A DNA stretch of 64,000 nt from JACQAP01 sp035275265 (GCA_035275265.1 DATENC010000017.1:1-64000), one strand, 5' to 3'. Counted from the first letter of the stretch, positions 36,340-44,436 are shown. Translations and numbers: made by a program. Notes: generated by a model from the sequence alone, not told the origin.

Positions 36340-37056
36340 TCAGGTTTCCACCAACGGGCCGGCGAACAGCACCGGGCCGCTAGGTAACCCGGTGGGTGAG
36401 CCGCCTGCGGGCTCCACGCTCATCGCCAAGCCCTCGGCCTGGTCCAGTTTTGCCGCCAGCGGCGCGGGCAGGATCAAACTCTGAATGCCGTGAGTGGTGA
36501 TCAGGCCCAGCGATACTGGCTTTTGGTCTTCACCCGGCAGCATCCAAAGCTCCCATGCGGTGCCAGGGGCCATTTCGGCGTGGACGATGACGCGGATGCG
36601 CACGACACGTTTTCCGGATTTTCCGGGTTGCCAGGACACCGTCATCGCCGGATTCCTGGTCTTCAGGTCGTTCATGACCACAACCATCCTGTTGGCATCG
36701 ACCGGAACCTGATCCAGACGCGGACCCGCGACCATGATCAGCAACGCCAGCGCCACAAGCCCGCTGGCGATGGACGAGAAACGCCAGAACCACAGGCTTC
36801 CCCAGAATCCCGGCCTGGCCTGACTGACAGGGCGGATTCTGGACTCGATGGCCTGCCATACGCGTGACGGCGGCTCAAGGTCCGGCAACGCCAACGCCAA
36901 CGGTGTCAGACGTTTTTCCCAGTCGGCCACCGCACGCCGCAGCGCCGGGTTCTCCCTCAGGTTGATTTCGAACCGGCGGCGGGCGTGCGCGGACATGGTG
37001 CCGAGCACATACTCGGCGGCCAGTTTGTTGCGCAGCTCTTCGTTTGCGAATTTCAT
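36340..37056 (-). CDS. RskA-type anti-sigma factor
   Basis: 238 residues. The N-terminal region AAEYVLGTMSAHARRRFEINLRENP resembles the sigma-binding domain of anti-sigma K (without a zinc motif). One membrane helix lies at about 90-110. The periplasmic C-terminal domain has the RskA pattern TAWELWMLPGEDQKPVSLGL and LAMSVEPAGGSPTGLPSGPVLFAG. It sits 30 bp downstream of the ECF sigma factor gene, its presumed target. Confidence 0.92.
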   Translation of the reverse strand: MKFANEELRNKLAAEYVLGTMSAHARRRFEINLRENPALRRAVADWEKRLTPLALALPDLEPPSRVWQAIESRIRPVSQARPGFWGSLWFWRFSSIASGLVALALLIMVAGPRLDQVPVDANRMVVVMNDLKTRNPAMTVSWQPGKSGKRVVRIRVIVHAEMAPGTAWELWMLPGEDQKPVSLGLITTHGIQSLILPAPLAAKLDQAEGLAMSVEPAGGSPTGLPSGPVLFAGPLVET

Positions 37057-37086
37057 TTTCGCGATCCGGGTTTCAGCAGGTATCCG

Positions 37087-37653
37087 TCAAATGTCCCGTG
37101 CATCGAGGCAGCCTTTAAGGCGTTCCAGCCCGCGGCGAATCCAGGTCTTCACGGTGCCGAGCGGTTTCTGCATCTGGCGCGCAAGTTCGCCGTGCGAAAG
37201 ACCGTTGAAGAAAGCCAAAGCAATGCTCTTCTGCTGCTCCCCGGTCAACTGCTTCATGCATTCCACCAGCGCGCCGGCCTCCATGGACTGCTTGAGCAGT
37301 TCCTCCGGACCGGGGGACTCATCCGGAATCGATGCCATCAGGTCTTCGTGGTCCTCGCCGATTTCGACTTCCCGCGGCCGGCGCAGGAGATCCAGGGCCC
37401 GGTTGCGCACAACGGCGGTCATCCATGTCATCGGTGCGCTTTTCGCCGTGTTGTAACCAGCGGCATTGTTCCAGATATTGATGAAACTCTCCTGCAGCAC
37501 TTCTTCGGCCCAGTCCCTTCTGCGGGTTATGCGTACCGCAACGGCAAACAATTTTGCCGAGCAGTGCTGATACAGCGTCTTGAATGCCTGCTGGTCGCGA
37601 AGGGCGCAGCGGGACAGCAAGACGGAGAGTTCATCCGCATCCATGGCTTTCAC
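37087..37653 (-). CDS. ECF-type RNA polymerase sigma factor (SigK-like)
   Basis: 188 residues with sigma region 2 (ALRDQQAFKTLYQHCSAKLF, DWAEEVLQESFINIWNNA) and region 4 (GEQQKSIALAFFNGLSHGEL, LGTVKTWIRRGLERLKGCL). Pairing with an RskA-like anti-sigma downstream places it in the ECF19-like SigK/RskA class. Its ATG overlaps the stop of the cobalamin adenosyltransferase gene by 4 bp, so the two are translationally coupled. The target regulon is unknown. Confidence 0.94.
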   Translation of the reverse strand: MKAMDADELSVLLSRCALRDQQAFKTLYQHCSAKLFAVAVRITRRRDWAEEVLQESFINIWNNAAGYNTAKSAPMTWMTAVVRNRALDLLRRPREVEIGEDHEDLMASIPDESPGPEELLKQSMEAGALVECMKQLTGEQQKSIALAFFNGLSHGELARQMQKPLGTVKTWIRRGLERLKGCLDARDI

Positions 37654-38213
37654 GCAGGGTCACCGCGGTTCTTGCCTTTTTGCCAATATACGTCGGTGAC
37701 GCCGGCGTCACGGTTGAGCACCCGGCAGAGTACAAAAAGCAGGTCGGAGAGCCGGTTGAGATAGCGCTGCAAAGCCGGGGACAACGGCTCCGCGGCGACA
37801 AGGCCGACCACCCGGCGTTCAGCCCGGCGGCAAACGGTGCGTGCCACATGGCACAGCGCGGCTGCGCGCGAGCCGCCCGGGAGGATGAATTCCTTGAGCG
37901 CGGGGAGATCGGCGTTGAACCCGTCAAGCACGCCTTCCAGTCGCGCGACATGCGAATCCTCGATGCTGGTGTAACCCGGGATGCTGAGTTCACCGCCCAG
38001 GTCGAACAAGTCGTGCTGCACGTCGAGCAGGCAGCGGTGCACTGCTTCTGCCAATGTTTCGGCGAGCAGCACGCCGATGGCACTGTTCAGTTCGTCCACT
38101 GCACCGATGGCCTCGATGCGCAGACTATTTTTGGATACGCGCAAACCGTCGCCGAGTCCGGTGGTGCCGGCGTCGCCGGTGCGGGTGTAGATCTTGGTCA
38201 GGCGGTGACCCAT
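37650..38213 (-). CDS. Cob(I)yrinic acid a,c-diamide/cobalamin adenosyltransferase (PduO type)
   Basis: 187 residues with the PduO-type signature KIYTRTGDAGTTGLGDG (ATP-binding), RIEAIGAVDELNSAIGVL, LFDLGGELS, LPGGSRAAALCHVARTVCRRAER and RYLNRLSDLLFVLCR. It makes adenosylcobalamin. It is the first gene of a three-gene operon with the ECF sigma factor and anti-sigma factor; a BtuF-like binding protein is encoded on the other side. Confidence 0.95.
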   Translation of the reverse strand: MGHRLTKIYTRTGDAGTTGLGDGLRVSKNSLRIEAIGAVDELNSAIGVLLAETLAEAVHRCLLDVQHDLFDLGGELSIPGYTSIEDSHVARLEGVLDGFNADLPALKEFILPGGSRAAALCHVARTVCRRAERRVVGLVAAEPLSPALQRYLNRLSDLLFVLCRVLNRDAGVTDVYWQKGKNRGDPA

Positions 38214-38300
38214 ATGCTGTTCGAGCGAAAGCGGCTTTGCGCCGGATTATAGAGGATCGATACGTTGCGGCAGGCAATCCGGATTCAAAATCCAGTGAAT

Positions 38301-39290
38301 TCAGCGTTGCGGTAGCGCAGTCGAGCGGGGATCGCCGCCCAGTTCCTCGATCTCGAGTTGCAGGTATCTATGCAGCGCGTTTTGCCGGTGGGTCGTCGCA
38401 TACATGGCCCAGGCGGCGTAGGCAGGCAGTGCGGCATTGTCCACCGATTCGAGCAGGCTCGAGCTTCTGGCGTACAGCGCCTTGATCTTCTGATCGAGGT
38501 CGCGCAGATAGTCCGCAGTGGAACGGATCGCTTCCGGGCCGGACACCGGGCCGTGCCCGGGGACCACTCGCTTCACCGGCAGGTTTCGCAGCATGTCGAG
38601 TGCCCGTGTCCAGCCTTCGAAATCACAGTCGCGGATCTCGGGAATACGGTTCAGCGCCACCATGCCGCCGCCAAACAACGTGCCGGTCGCGCGGTCGAAC
38701 ACCGCGAGGTCACCCGGCGTACTTGCCCAGCCCAGGTAAATCAGCTCGAGCATCCGGCCGCCCGCCTCGATCGCCGAGCTTCCGGTCACCTGCCGCTGGG
38801 GCAGTACCAGCCGGGTGCCCTCGAGCTCATTGCCGAGAACCGGGCGCAGGTTTTCAAGGCAGTGTGCGCAGCGCGCTTTCATCAACGCCGTGGTTTCGCT
38901 GTGCGCGACGATTGAAACGCCGCGTTCCTCGAATGCGGCGTTACCGAACAGGAATTCCTGCACCGCGTGAGTGATTACCACCAACTCGACCGGCTTGGCC
39001 GTCACGCGCCCGACCGCTGCCAGCATCCGCCGGCCGTGGCGATACGAGATGCCGGTATCGATTACCACCACACCCGTGGGACCGACGATGAAGCCGCTGT
39101 TGCCCACGTCGCCGCGATTTGCTGCAGAGATCTCGCCGGTGTCGGCGACGAATGCGTATACGCCGTCGGCAACCATTTGCGGTCTGAGTTCGTCTGCGGC
39201 CCGGGCCGGGCAGGCGACTAATAGCGAAAGCGCAAGCAGGTGAAGCGCAACCTTGGCGATTCGCGCCGCGATGCTCCGAACGGAAATCAT
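38301..39290 (-). CDS. MBL-fold quinoprotein relay protein 2-like, zinc site degenerate
   Basis: Exported protein (signal peptide about 1-31) with a metallo-beta-lactamase fold like the SoxH-related proteins found beside PQQ dehydrogenases. The expected HxHxDH zinc motif is HAVQEF (108-113). The later AHTDGD-type histidine is Ser190 and the bridging aspartate position reads GGGM. Only His130 and His246 (PGHGP) remain. It is therefore probably not a zinc hydrolase. Coding starts at 39290 (MISVRSIAARIAK, signal-peptide start). It diverges from the catalytically complete paralogue at 39397 over 106 bp. Confidence 0.8.
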   Translation of the reverse strand: MISVRSIAARIAKVALHLLALSLLVACPARAADELRPQMVADGVYAFVADTGEISAANRGDVGNSGFIVGPTGVVVIDTGISYRHGRRMLAAVGRVTAKPVELVVITHAVQEFLFGNAAFEERGVSIVAHSETTALMKARCAHCLENLRPVLGNELEGTRLVLPQRQVTGSSAIEAGGRMLELIYLGWASTPGDLAVFDRATGTLFGGGMVALNRIPEIRDCDFEGWTRALDMLRNLPVKRVVPGHGPVSGPEAIRSTADYLRDLDQKIKALYARSSSLLESVDNAALPAYAAWAMYATTHRQNALHRYLQLEIEELGGDPRSTALPQR

Positions 39291-39396
39291 GTGCAAGCAA
39301 ATCCCGACCAAAGCACTTACCGTAATCGACTCCTGCAGCGCGGGCAAGGGCAAAAAGATTCTGTTCTAATGGCCCGGTGCACAGCCGAGGAAAGGC

Positions 39397-40341
39397 ATGA
39401 ATCGGATCAAGGGTACGACCTCCATGCTGGTCACGGTGGTGGTCGCAATCGCGCGGACGTCGATCGCGGCGGAGCCTGCGCAGATCGGGAATTTCGAGGT
39501 GACTGAGGTTGCCCCCGGGAACTATGTGCACTATGGCACCTTCGCTGAACGTTCGCCGGGGAACCTGGGCGACAACGCCAACATCGGTTTCATCGTCGGG
39601 CAGCGCTGCGTGCTGGTAGTGGACGCGGGGGGATCGCTTTCAGTCGGCCGGGCGCTGAAAACGGCGATCAGAAGGGTTACGCAAACCCCGATATGTCACG
39701 TGGTGCTGACACACGTGCATCCGGATCATTTTTTCGGTGCTGCCGCTTTCCTCGATGACGGAGCGCAATTCGTCGCGCACCGGAACTATCCGCGCCAAAT
39801 CGCCGCCCGAGCGCGGTCTTACCTCAATTATTTGCGGCGCGATCTGGGCGCATTTGCTGATGGCAGCGAAATTGTGCAGCCGACGCTGCTGGTCACGGAC
39901 AGGCTCGAACTCGACCTCGGCGGCAGAACCGTGGTGGTGCAGGGGTGGCCGCCGGCGCATACCGACGACGATCTCACGGTCTTCGACCGGGCGACGCGCA
40001 CCTTCTGGCTGGCAGACCTCTTGTTCGTGGACCATACGCCGGTTATCGACGGCACCATTACCGGCTTTCTTGCGGTGATGGACGATCTGCGCAAGGTCGA
40101 TGCCGTGCACTACGTTGCCGGTCACGGGTACTCCCGGACACCGTGGCCGCAGGTTCTGGAAGCGCAGCGGCGTTATTTCAGCGTGATCCTCGAGGAAACA
40201 CGCACAGCCATCAGGGACAGAAAAACAATCCAGCAGGCCACCGACGAGGTCGGTCTTTCGGAGGCGAAAAACTGGGCTGCCTTCGACACCTTCCACCGCC
40301 GCAATGTAACCACCGCCTATACAGAGCTCGAGTGGGAATGA
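39397..40341 (+). CDS. MBL-fold quinoprotein relay system zinc metallohydrolase 1-like
   Basis: 314 residues with a signal peptide (about 1-25) and a complete MBL zinc site: THVHPDH (His106, His108, Asp110, His111), His188 in PAHTDDD, Asp207 in LADLLF and His243 in AGHGY. It resembles the SoxH-related hydrolases encoded with PQQ-dependent dehydrogenases and a SoxYZ-like carrier. The carrier gene follows 73 bp later. GAGG lies about 6 bp before the ATG. The substrate is unknown; a thioester-like bond on the SoxYZ-like carrier is one possibility (inference). Confidence 0.85.
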   Translation: MNRIKGTTSMLVTVVVAIARTSIAAEPAQIGNFEVTEVAPGNYVHYGTFAERSPGNLGDNANIGFIVGQRCVLVVDAGGSLSVGRALKTAIRRVTQTPICHVVLTHVHPDHFFGAAAFLDDGAQFVAHRNYPRQIAARARSYLNYLRRDLGAFADGSEIVQPTLLVTDRLELDLGGRTVVVQGWPPAHTDDDLTVFDRATRTFWLADLLFVDHTPVIDGTITGFLAVMDDLRKVDAVHYVAGHGYSRTPWPQVLEAQRRYFSVILEETRTAIRDRKTIQQATDEVGLSEAKNWAAFDTFHRRNVTTAYTELEWE

Positions 40342-40414
40342 GTGGCTCGATGCCGTGAAGCGTTGGGGTATACTTCCCACGGACTTGTCAGAAAGAATTC
40401 GAGGGAGAGCGCGG

Positions 40415-41251
40415 ATGAAAAGCGCGAAGAATGGGGTCGCCGCGTTGTTGTCGGCGTTGGTGTTCGTGCTACCCGCGCTCGCGAACGAAAAAGCCGAGCC
40501 GGATCCGGCCCAGAGTCCCTACTGGGAGCCGATCAGGATATTGATATTCGGCGACCGGGTGATCAACCCCGATAACCGGGACGTGATCCGCGTCTATCTC
40601 AACCGGCGAGCCGACGATGCGACGACCGTTCCCGTGGCTGTGAAGTCGCAGATCGATCAAACCGACAAGGACTACATCAAGTCGATCTACCTGATTGTCG
40701 AACGCAACCCGTCTCCGACGGCTGGTGTATTTCACTTCACCCCCTCCAGTGGCCGCGCCCAGGTCGAGACCCGTCTGCGCTTCGAGGACTTCAGCTTCGT
40801 TCGTGCGGTCGCGGAAATGAATGACGGAAAGCTTTACATGTCGCAACGCTGGGTGAAGGCGGCCGGGGGTTGTTCAGCGCCCAATGCGAAGAACTTCGTG
40901 CCGGAGGCGTTGCTCGGGAAAATGAAGGTGCGTTTCGATGACGATTCCGTCACCTACGGCAAACCCAATCTGGTGCAACTGATGATCCGCCATCCGAACG
41001 AATCAGCGTTGGCGGCGGACTTCGATGGGGAGAAGGTGCCGCAGTTCGTGCGCAGCGTGAAAGTTTCTTTCGATGGCAGGCCGGTGATGGATGCGGAGGT
41101 GGATTTCTCCATATCGGACAATCCCAACTTCCGTTTCTTCTTTAGTCCGCTGGACAGGGGCGAGTTGAAAATCGAAGTGGAAGACACCCACGACCGCAAA
41201 TTCATCCATTCGCTGCCGATCAGCGAGGGCGCTTCGCTTCCCGGGGGTTGA
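40415..41251 (+). CDS. Quinoprotein dehydrogenase-associated SoxYZ-like carrier protein
   Basis: 278 residues, exported (signal peptide about 1-23). The N-terminal ~150 residues resemble SoxY and end in a GGCSAP motif with Cys153, the counterpart of the swinging-arm cysteine of SoxY that normally sits near a C terminus. The remaining part (PNLVQLMIRHPNES onward) resembles SoxZ, so the protein is a SoxY-SoxZ fusion. In sulfur oxidisers such a cysteine carries the substrate; in PQQ-linked loci the cargo is unknown. No soxA, B, C, D or X genes are present here, arguing against thiosulfate oxidation. Confidence 0.85.
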   Translation: MKSAKNGVAALLSALVFVLPALANEKAEPDPAQSPYWEPIRILIFGDRVINPDNRDVIRVYLNRRADDATTVPVAVKSQIDQTDKDYIKSIYLIVERNPSPTAGVFHFTPSSGRAQVETRLRFEDFSFVRAVAEMNDGKLYMSQRWVKAAGGCSAPNAKNFVPEALLGKMKVRFDDDSVTYGKPNLVQLMIRHPNESALAADFDGEKVPQFVRSVKVSFDGRPVMDAEVDFSISDNPNFRFFFSPLDRGELKIEVEDTHDRKFIHSLPISEGASLPGG

Positions 41252-41278
41252 GTTTGTACTTCCCGCCACGCATGATCG

Positions 41279-41307
41279 TTGACCGGCATATCCGCTTCGG
41301 CTAGAGT
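41279..41307 (+). promoter_or_regulatory. Predicted sigma-70 promoter for the cytochrome c pair
   Basis: TTGACC (41279-41284), a 17-bp spacer and TAGAGT (41302-41307), 42 bp before the first cytochrome ATG. It suggests that the cytochromes can be expressed independently of the SoxYZ-like carrier. Confidence 0.4.
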
Positions 41308-41348
41308 TGCGCGGTTTTTTGTTCCGAGATTCAGGAAAACGCCACGTC

Positions 41349-41681
41349 ATGAAATTCCGCATCCTCGCCATGGCTGGTCTTGTCGCCGCATTGGCGTCGG
41401 TAGCGGCACCGTTGCTCGCTGAAGGCGATCCCACGGCAGGCAAGAACAAAACCACCATGTGTGCCGGTTGCCACGGCATTGCCGGGTTCCGCGCCGCGTA
41501 TCCCGAGACCTACCAGGTTCCAAAGCTTGGTGGACAGAACCCCGCGTACATCGTCGCCGCGCTGAAGGCCTACAAGGCCGGTGAGCGCAATCATGCGACC
41601 ATGAAAGCAATCGCCTTCAGCCTCACTGAACGGGACATGGCTGATCTCGCCGCGTACTACGCTGGAACCGGCAAGAACTAA
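41349..41681 (+). CDS. Periplasmic class I monohaem cytochrome c
   Basis: 110 residues with a signal peptide (about 1-24), haem motif CAGCH (Cys38, Cys41, His42) and a C-terminal part with the likely Met axial ligand in NHATMKAIAFSL, ending DMADLAAYYAG as in cytochrome c4/c553 domains. Start at 41349 gives the natural signal peptide MKFRILAMAGLVAA. It is followed 28 bp later by a related cytochrome. As neighbour of the SoxYZ-like carrier it could pass electrons from a quinoprotein (inference). Confidence 0.9.
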   Translation: MKFRILAMAGLVAALASVAAPLLAEGDPTAGKNKTTMCAGCHGIAGFRAAYPETYQVPKLGGQNPAYIVAALKAYKAGERNHATMKAIAFSLTERDMADLAAYYAGTGKN

Positions 41682-41709
41682 GCCCGCACAAGACGCGAAA
41701 CAGAAAAAC

Positions 41710-42036
41710 ATGAACCGCTTGTTGATTGCGATCATTGTCCTCACGGCTCTTGCGCTCAGTGGGGGCACCCTTGCCGCGGATGCGGCGGCAGGGAAGGAAA
41801 AATCCCAGTTGTGTGCGGGCTGCCATGGCCCAGACGGAAATACGCCGATGATGCCGGAGTATCCCAAGCTGGCGGGACAACCCGCCGATTACCTGGAAAA
41901 GGTATTGCGTGACTACAAGAAGGGTGCGCGCAAGAACCCGATGATGATGCCCATGGCGCAGGGGCTTTCCAAACGGGACATCAAGGACCTGGCTGCCTAC
42001 TATTCGAGCCTGAAAGGCGATCTGAAGGTCAAGTAA
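41710..42036 (+). CDS. Periplasmic class I monohaem cytochrome c (c553/c4-like)
   Basis: 108 residues, signal peptide to about residue 23 (TLAADA), haem motif CAGCH (Cys35, Cys38, His39), then YPKLAGQPADYLEKVLRDYKKG and RKNPMMMPMAQGLS with candidate Met ligands, ending DIKDLAAYYSSLKG. The spacing and the end motifs match the cytochrome encoded just upstream, indicating a tandem duplication. Likely a soluble electron carrier. Confidence 0.9.
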   Translation: MNRLLIAIIVLTALALSGGTLAADAAAGKEKSQLCAGCHGPDGNTPMMPEYPKLAGQPADYLEKVLRDYKKGARKNPMMMPMAQGLSKRDIKDLAAYYSSLKGDLKVK

Positions 42037-42119
42037 AGGTAATTGCGGGCACGCATCCAAGAAACAGAGGCGCCGTCGGCCACTTTTCTTGTCTGAATCA
42101 GAATCGATAGACTGTATTG

Positions 42120-42548
42120 CTATCCAAGCTTGCGGCGAATGCAGTCGAGATACGCCACTTCATCCGGCGCAGCGTGATCGCGCTGCGCTTGCCATATCGT
42201 TTCTCCCAGACATTCCAGCAGCACGTGCAGCGCGTCGTGCTCGAGTTGCGCGTGAGTCAGAAGCTGCGCATACAGCCCGCGAATTCCGCGCGGCTGGTCG
42301 ATCGAGATCTGCTCGGCGAGTGCAAGATGCAGCGATAGATGAAGGAATGGATTGAGCTCGCTGCCTTCGGGACCAAAATCGCGGCCGATACTGTGGTCTT
42401 CGCTATCAAGCAAAGTCTGGTATTCCGGGTGCAGCAGTACCACTTCGAGCGCGGTTTTTTCCAATCCTTCCAGCGGCGCCTGCATGCGGTACTTGCGCCA
42501 GCTTTCGAAGAAGAAACGGCGCACGTCTTCGCGCGACGGATTGAACAT
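42120..42548 (-). CDS. DUF1841-family protein
   Basis: 142 residues beginning MFNPSREDVRRFFFESWRKYR and containing LNPFLHLSLHLALAEQISIDQPRGI and TLLECLGE-like (LHVLLECLGETIWQAQ) helices. This pattern is that of DUF1841, small helical proteins of unknown function in beta- and gammaproteobacteria. In relatives the gene is often close to nth and rsxB, as here. The start at 42548 agrees with the family's usual first residues. Confidence 0.88.
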   Translation of the reverse strand: MFNPSREDVRRFFFESWRKYRMQAPLEGLEKTALEVVLLHPEYQTLLDSEDHSIGRDFGPEGSELNPFLHLSLHLALAEQISIDQPRGIRGLYAQLLTHAQLEHDALHVLLECLGETIWQAQRDHAAPDEVAYLDCIRRKLG

Positions 42549-42901
42549 GAGGGCAAGTATGAAGGATGAAGCATGAAGGCGGAAGCCAGGGCGTTCCACG
42601 GGCAGATGCAGTAGGCAACGGAGATGGTGAGTGCCATCGCGAGCGTCCTTTTTTCAGCCAGATTAAGTTGAACGCCCCGATCCATTCTCAATCGGCATAA
42701 CGCGCAGGGAATACCGGTCAATTCTCCGGATGGCGGCAACGGCCTGTTGGGACATGGTCCATTCGGACTACCTCGATTCTGTCGGCAATACACAAATTGC
42801 GCTCATCGTGGGCGTCCAACCGCGAGCAAAGTTGCTTGATTGGTCTGAACTTCAGACCACTGTTTATGGACGCGTCGTAATGAATTGCAAATAGGGAAAG
42901 A
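42549..42901. other. 353-bp non-coding stretch between DUF1841 and beta-hydroxylase genes
   Basis: No convincing gene was found on either strand; a minus-strand reading frame runs through it but continues antisense into the hydroxylase gene. The stretch appears richer in A and T than its surroundings. It holds a 19-bp perfect palindrome at 42841-42859, treated separately, and otherwise no clear repeat or terminator. Confidence 0.5.
42841..42859. promoter_or_regulatory. 19-bp perfect palindrome, candidate operator of the beta-hydroxylase gene
   Basis: TGGTCTGAA-C-TTCAGACCA is an exact palindrome with a single central base. A possible -35 (TTGATT, 42836-42841) overlaps its left edge and a weak -10 (GTTTAT, 42862-42867) lies just right of it, so a bound repressor would block the promoter. 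The hydroxylase ATG is 42 bp downstream. The TGGTC/GACCA half sites recall GntR-family operators, but the spacing is longer. Confidence 0.55.
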
Positions 42902-43669
42902 ATGGACCTCATGAATCGACACATGTCCGTGAAGTTGGTGGTCAAGGCGGCAAATGTCAGCGCCCACCAGGTACTGTACAAGCCCGCGGAATGGATGGTC
43001 CGCCGCTTTTCATCGGTCGGGGAGCATTCGTTCTTCAATCCATCAGAGCTTGATTGGATTCCACGGGTCGAAGCGGGCTGGACCGCGATTCGAGACGAAT
43101 TGCGTGAGGTGCTGCGCGAACGCGACCGGATCCCGAACTTCCAGGAGGTCTCTTCGGAACAGACGAGGATTACGCAGGATAACAAGTGGAAGACCTACTG
43201 GTTGTATGCCTACGGGCGAAAAATGGCGGACAACTGCCGCTCTTGTCCCGAGACCACGCGACTAATCGAAGCGATTCCCGCGATAAAAACCGCGTTCTTC
43301 TCCATCCTTGCGCCGCGGAAACATATCCCCGAACATCGAGGTCCCTATGCTGGCGTGCTTCGATACCACTTGGGGCTCATCGTGCCTCGCCATAAGGAGG
43401 CCTGCCGTATCCGGGTAGGCTCCGAGATGGCCCACTGGGAGGAGGGAAAGAGCCTTGTATTTGATGATACGTACCTGCATGAAGTCTGGAATGATACGGA
43501 TGAAGAGCGCGTGGTGTTGTTCGTCGATTTCGCGCGCCCATTGCCGTTTCCGGTGTCCCTGCTGAATGAAGCGATGATTCGGATATTGAGTCGATCGGGA
43601 TACGTCCAGGAAATCGTCGAAAACGTCCGCGATTGGAATCGTCAAGCCGGTACTGCGACGACGGTCTAG
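42902..43669 (+). CDS. Aspartyl/asparaginyl beta-hydroxylase-domain protein (LpxO-like)
   Basis: Fe(II)/2-oxoglutarate dioxygenase of the Asp/Arg-hydroxylase family. Signature pieces: WKTYWLYAYGRKM, HIPEHRGPYAGVLRYHLGLIVP (first Fe histidine) and LVFDDTYLHEVWNDTDEERVVLFVDFARP (second histidine and 2-oxoglutarate arginine region). 255 residues, near LpxO, which hydroxylates lipid A acyl chains; a peptide substrate is equally possible. The start has GGGAAAG just upstream. Downstream it converges with nth. The A/T-richer upstream region and lack of operon partners hint at independent acquisition. Confidence 0.87.
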   Translation: MDLMNRHMSVKLVVKAANVSAHQVLYKPAEWMVRRFSSVGEHSFFNPSELDWIPRVEAGWTAIRDELREVLRERDRIPNFQEVSSEQTRITQDNKWKTYWLYAYGRKMADNCRSCPETTRLIEAIPAIKTAFFSILAPRKHIPEHRGPYAGVLRYHLGLIVPRHKEACRIRVGSEMAHWEEGKSLVFDDTYLHEVWNDTDEERVVLFVDFARPLPFPVSLLNEAMIRILSRSGYVQEIVENVRDWNRQAGTATTV

Positions 43670-43735
43670 CCGTCTGAAGTGATAGCTGCAAGTGTGCTTG
43701 GCAGGCATTGGCGAGACATCCCTCGCCCCTGGGTC

Positions 43736-44371
43736 TCACCCCTTGGTTTTCGCTCTGAATTCGCAAAGATCGCGGATCAAACAGGTCGGACACGCCGGCT
43801 TCCGCGCAATGCACACGTAGCGCCCGTGCAGGATCAGCCAATGGTGGGCATCCTTGCGGAACTCCTCCGGGACGAATTTCATCAGCTTGTTCTCGACTTC
43901 GACGACGTCTTTGCCGGGAGCGATCCCGGTCCGGTTGGCCACGCGGAAGATATGGGTGTCCACCGCGATGGTCGGTTCGCCGAACGCGGTATTGAGGATC
44001 ACGTTCGCGGTTTTCCGGCCCACTCCCGGCAGGCTCTCCAGGTTCTCGCGCCGCCGCGGCACTTCGCCGCCGAACCGTTCCAAAAGGTTGGCGCAAGCGG
44101 CGAGAATGTTCCTCGCCTTGGTCCGGTACAACCCGATGCTACGAATGAAAGGCGTGAGCCCGGATTCGCCGAGCGCCAGGATCGCCTGCGGCGTGTTCGC
44201 GACCGGAAAAAGTCTGGCGGTGGCGAGGTTCACGCTTTTGTCGGTGGCTTGGGCGGAGAGCACGACCGAAACCAGCAGTTCGAACGGCGTCTGATATGCG
44301 AGTTCGGTGGTCGGCGCGGGATTGGCCTGCCGCAGCCTGCGGAAGATTTCTGCTCTTTTCGTGGGATTCAT
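43736..44371 (-). CDS. nth: Endonuclease III
   Basis: Bifunctional DNA glycosylase/AP lyase removing oxidised pyrimidines. Evidence: PFELLVSVVLSAQATDKSVN, the helix-hairpin-helix LESLPGVGRKTANVILN with catalytic Lys, catalytic Asp in AVDTHIFRVANR and the [4Fe-4S] cysteines in CIARKPACPTCLIRDLC (Cx6Cx2Cx5C). 211 residues; the start at 44371 (MNPTKRAEIFRRL) matches the family. The neighbouring rsxB is a usual companion. Confidence 0.96.
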   Translation of the reverse strand: MNPTKRAEIFRRLRQANPAPTTELAYQTPFELLVSVVLSAQATDKSVNLATARLFPVANTPQAILALGESGLTPFIRSIGLYRTKARNILAACANLLERFGGEVPRRRENLESLPGVGRKTANVILNTAFGEPTIAVDTHIFRVANRTGIAPGKDVVEVENKLMKFVPEEFRKDAHHWLILHGRYVCIARKPACPTCLIRDLCEFRAKTKG

Positions 44372-44436
44372 ACTGAAGACAATTTGCCCGAGGAACTGGC
44401 GCACACAGTGAATTTCATTTCACATGCGTCTTGTCC

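Noticed and set aside
42718..43185. 155-codon minus-strand frame across the hydroxylase 5' region
   Set aside because: It is mostly antisense to the well-supported hydroxylase gene, has no family resemblance and no ribosome binding site.
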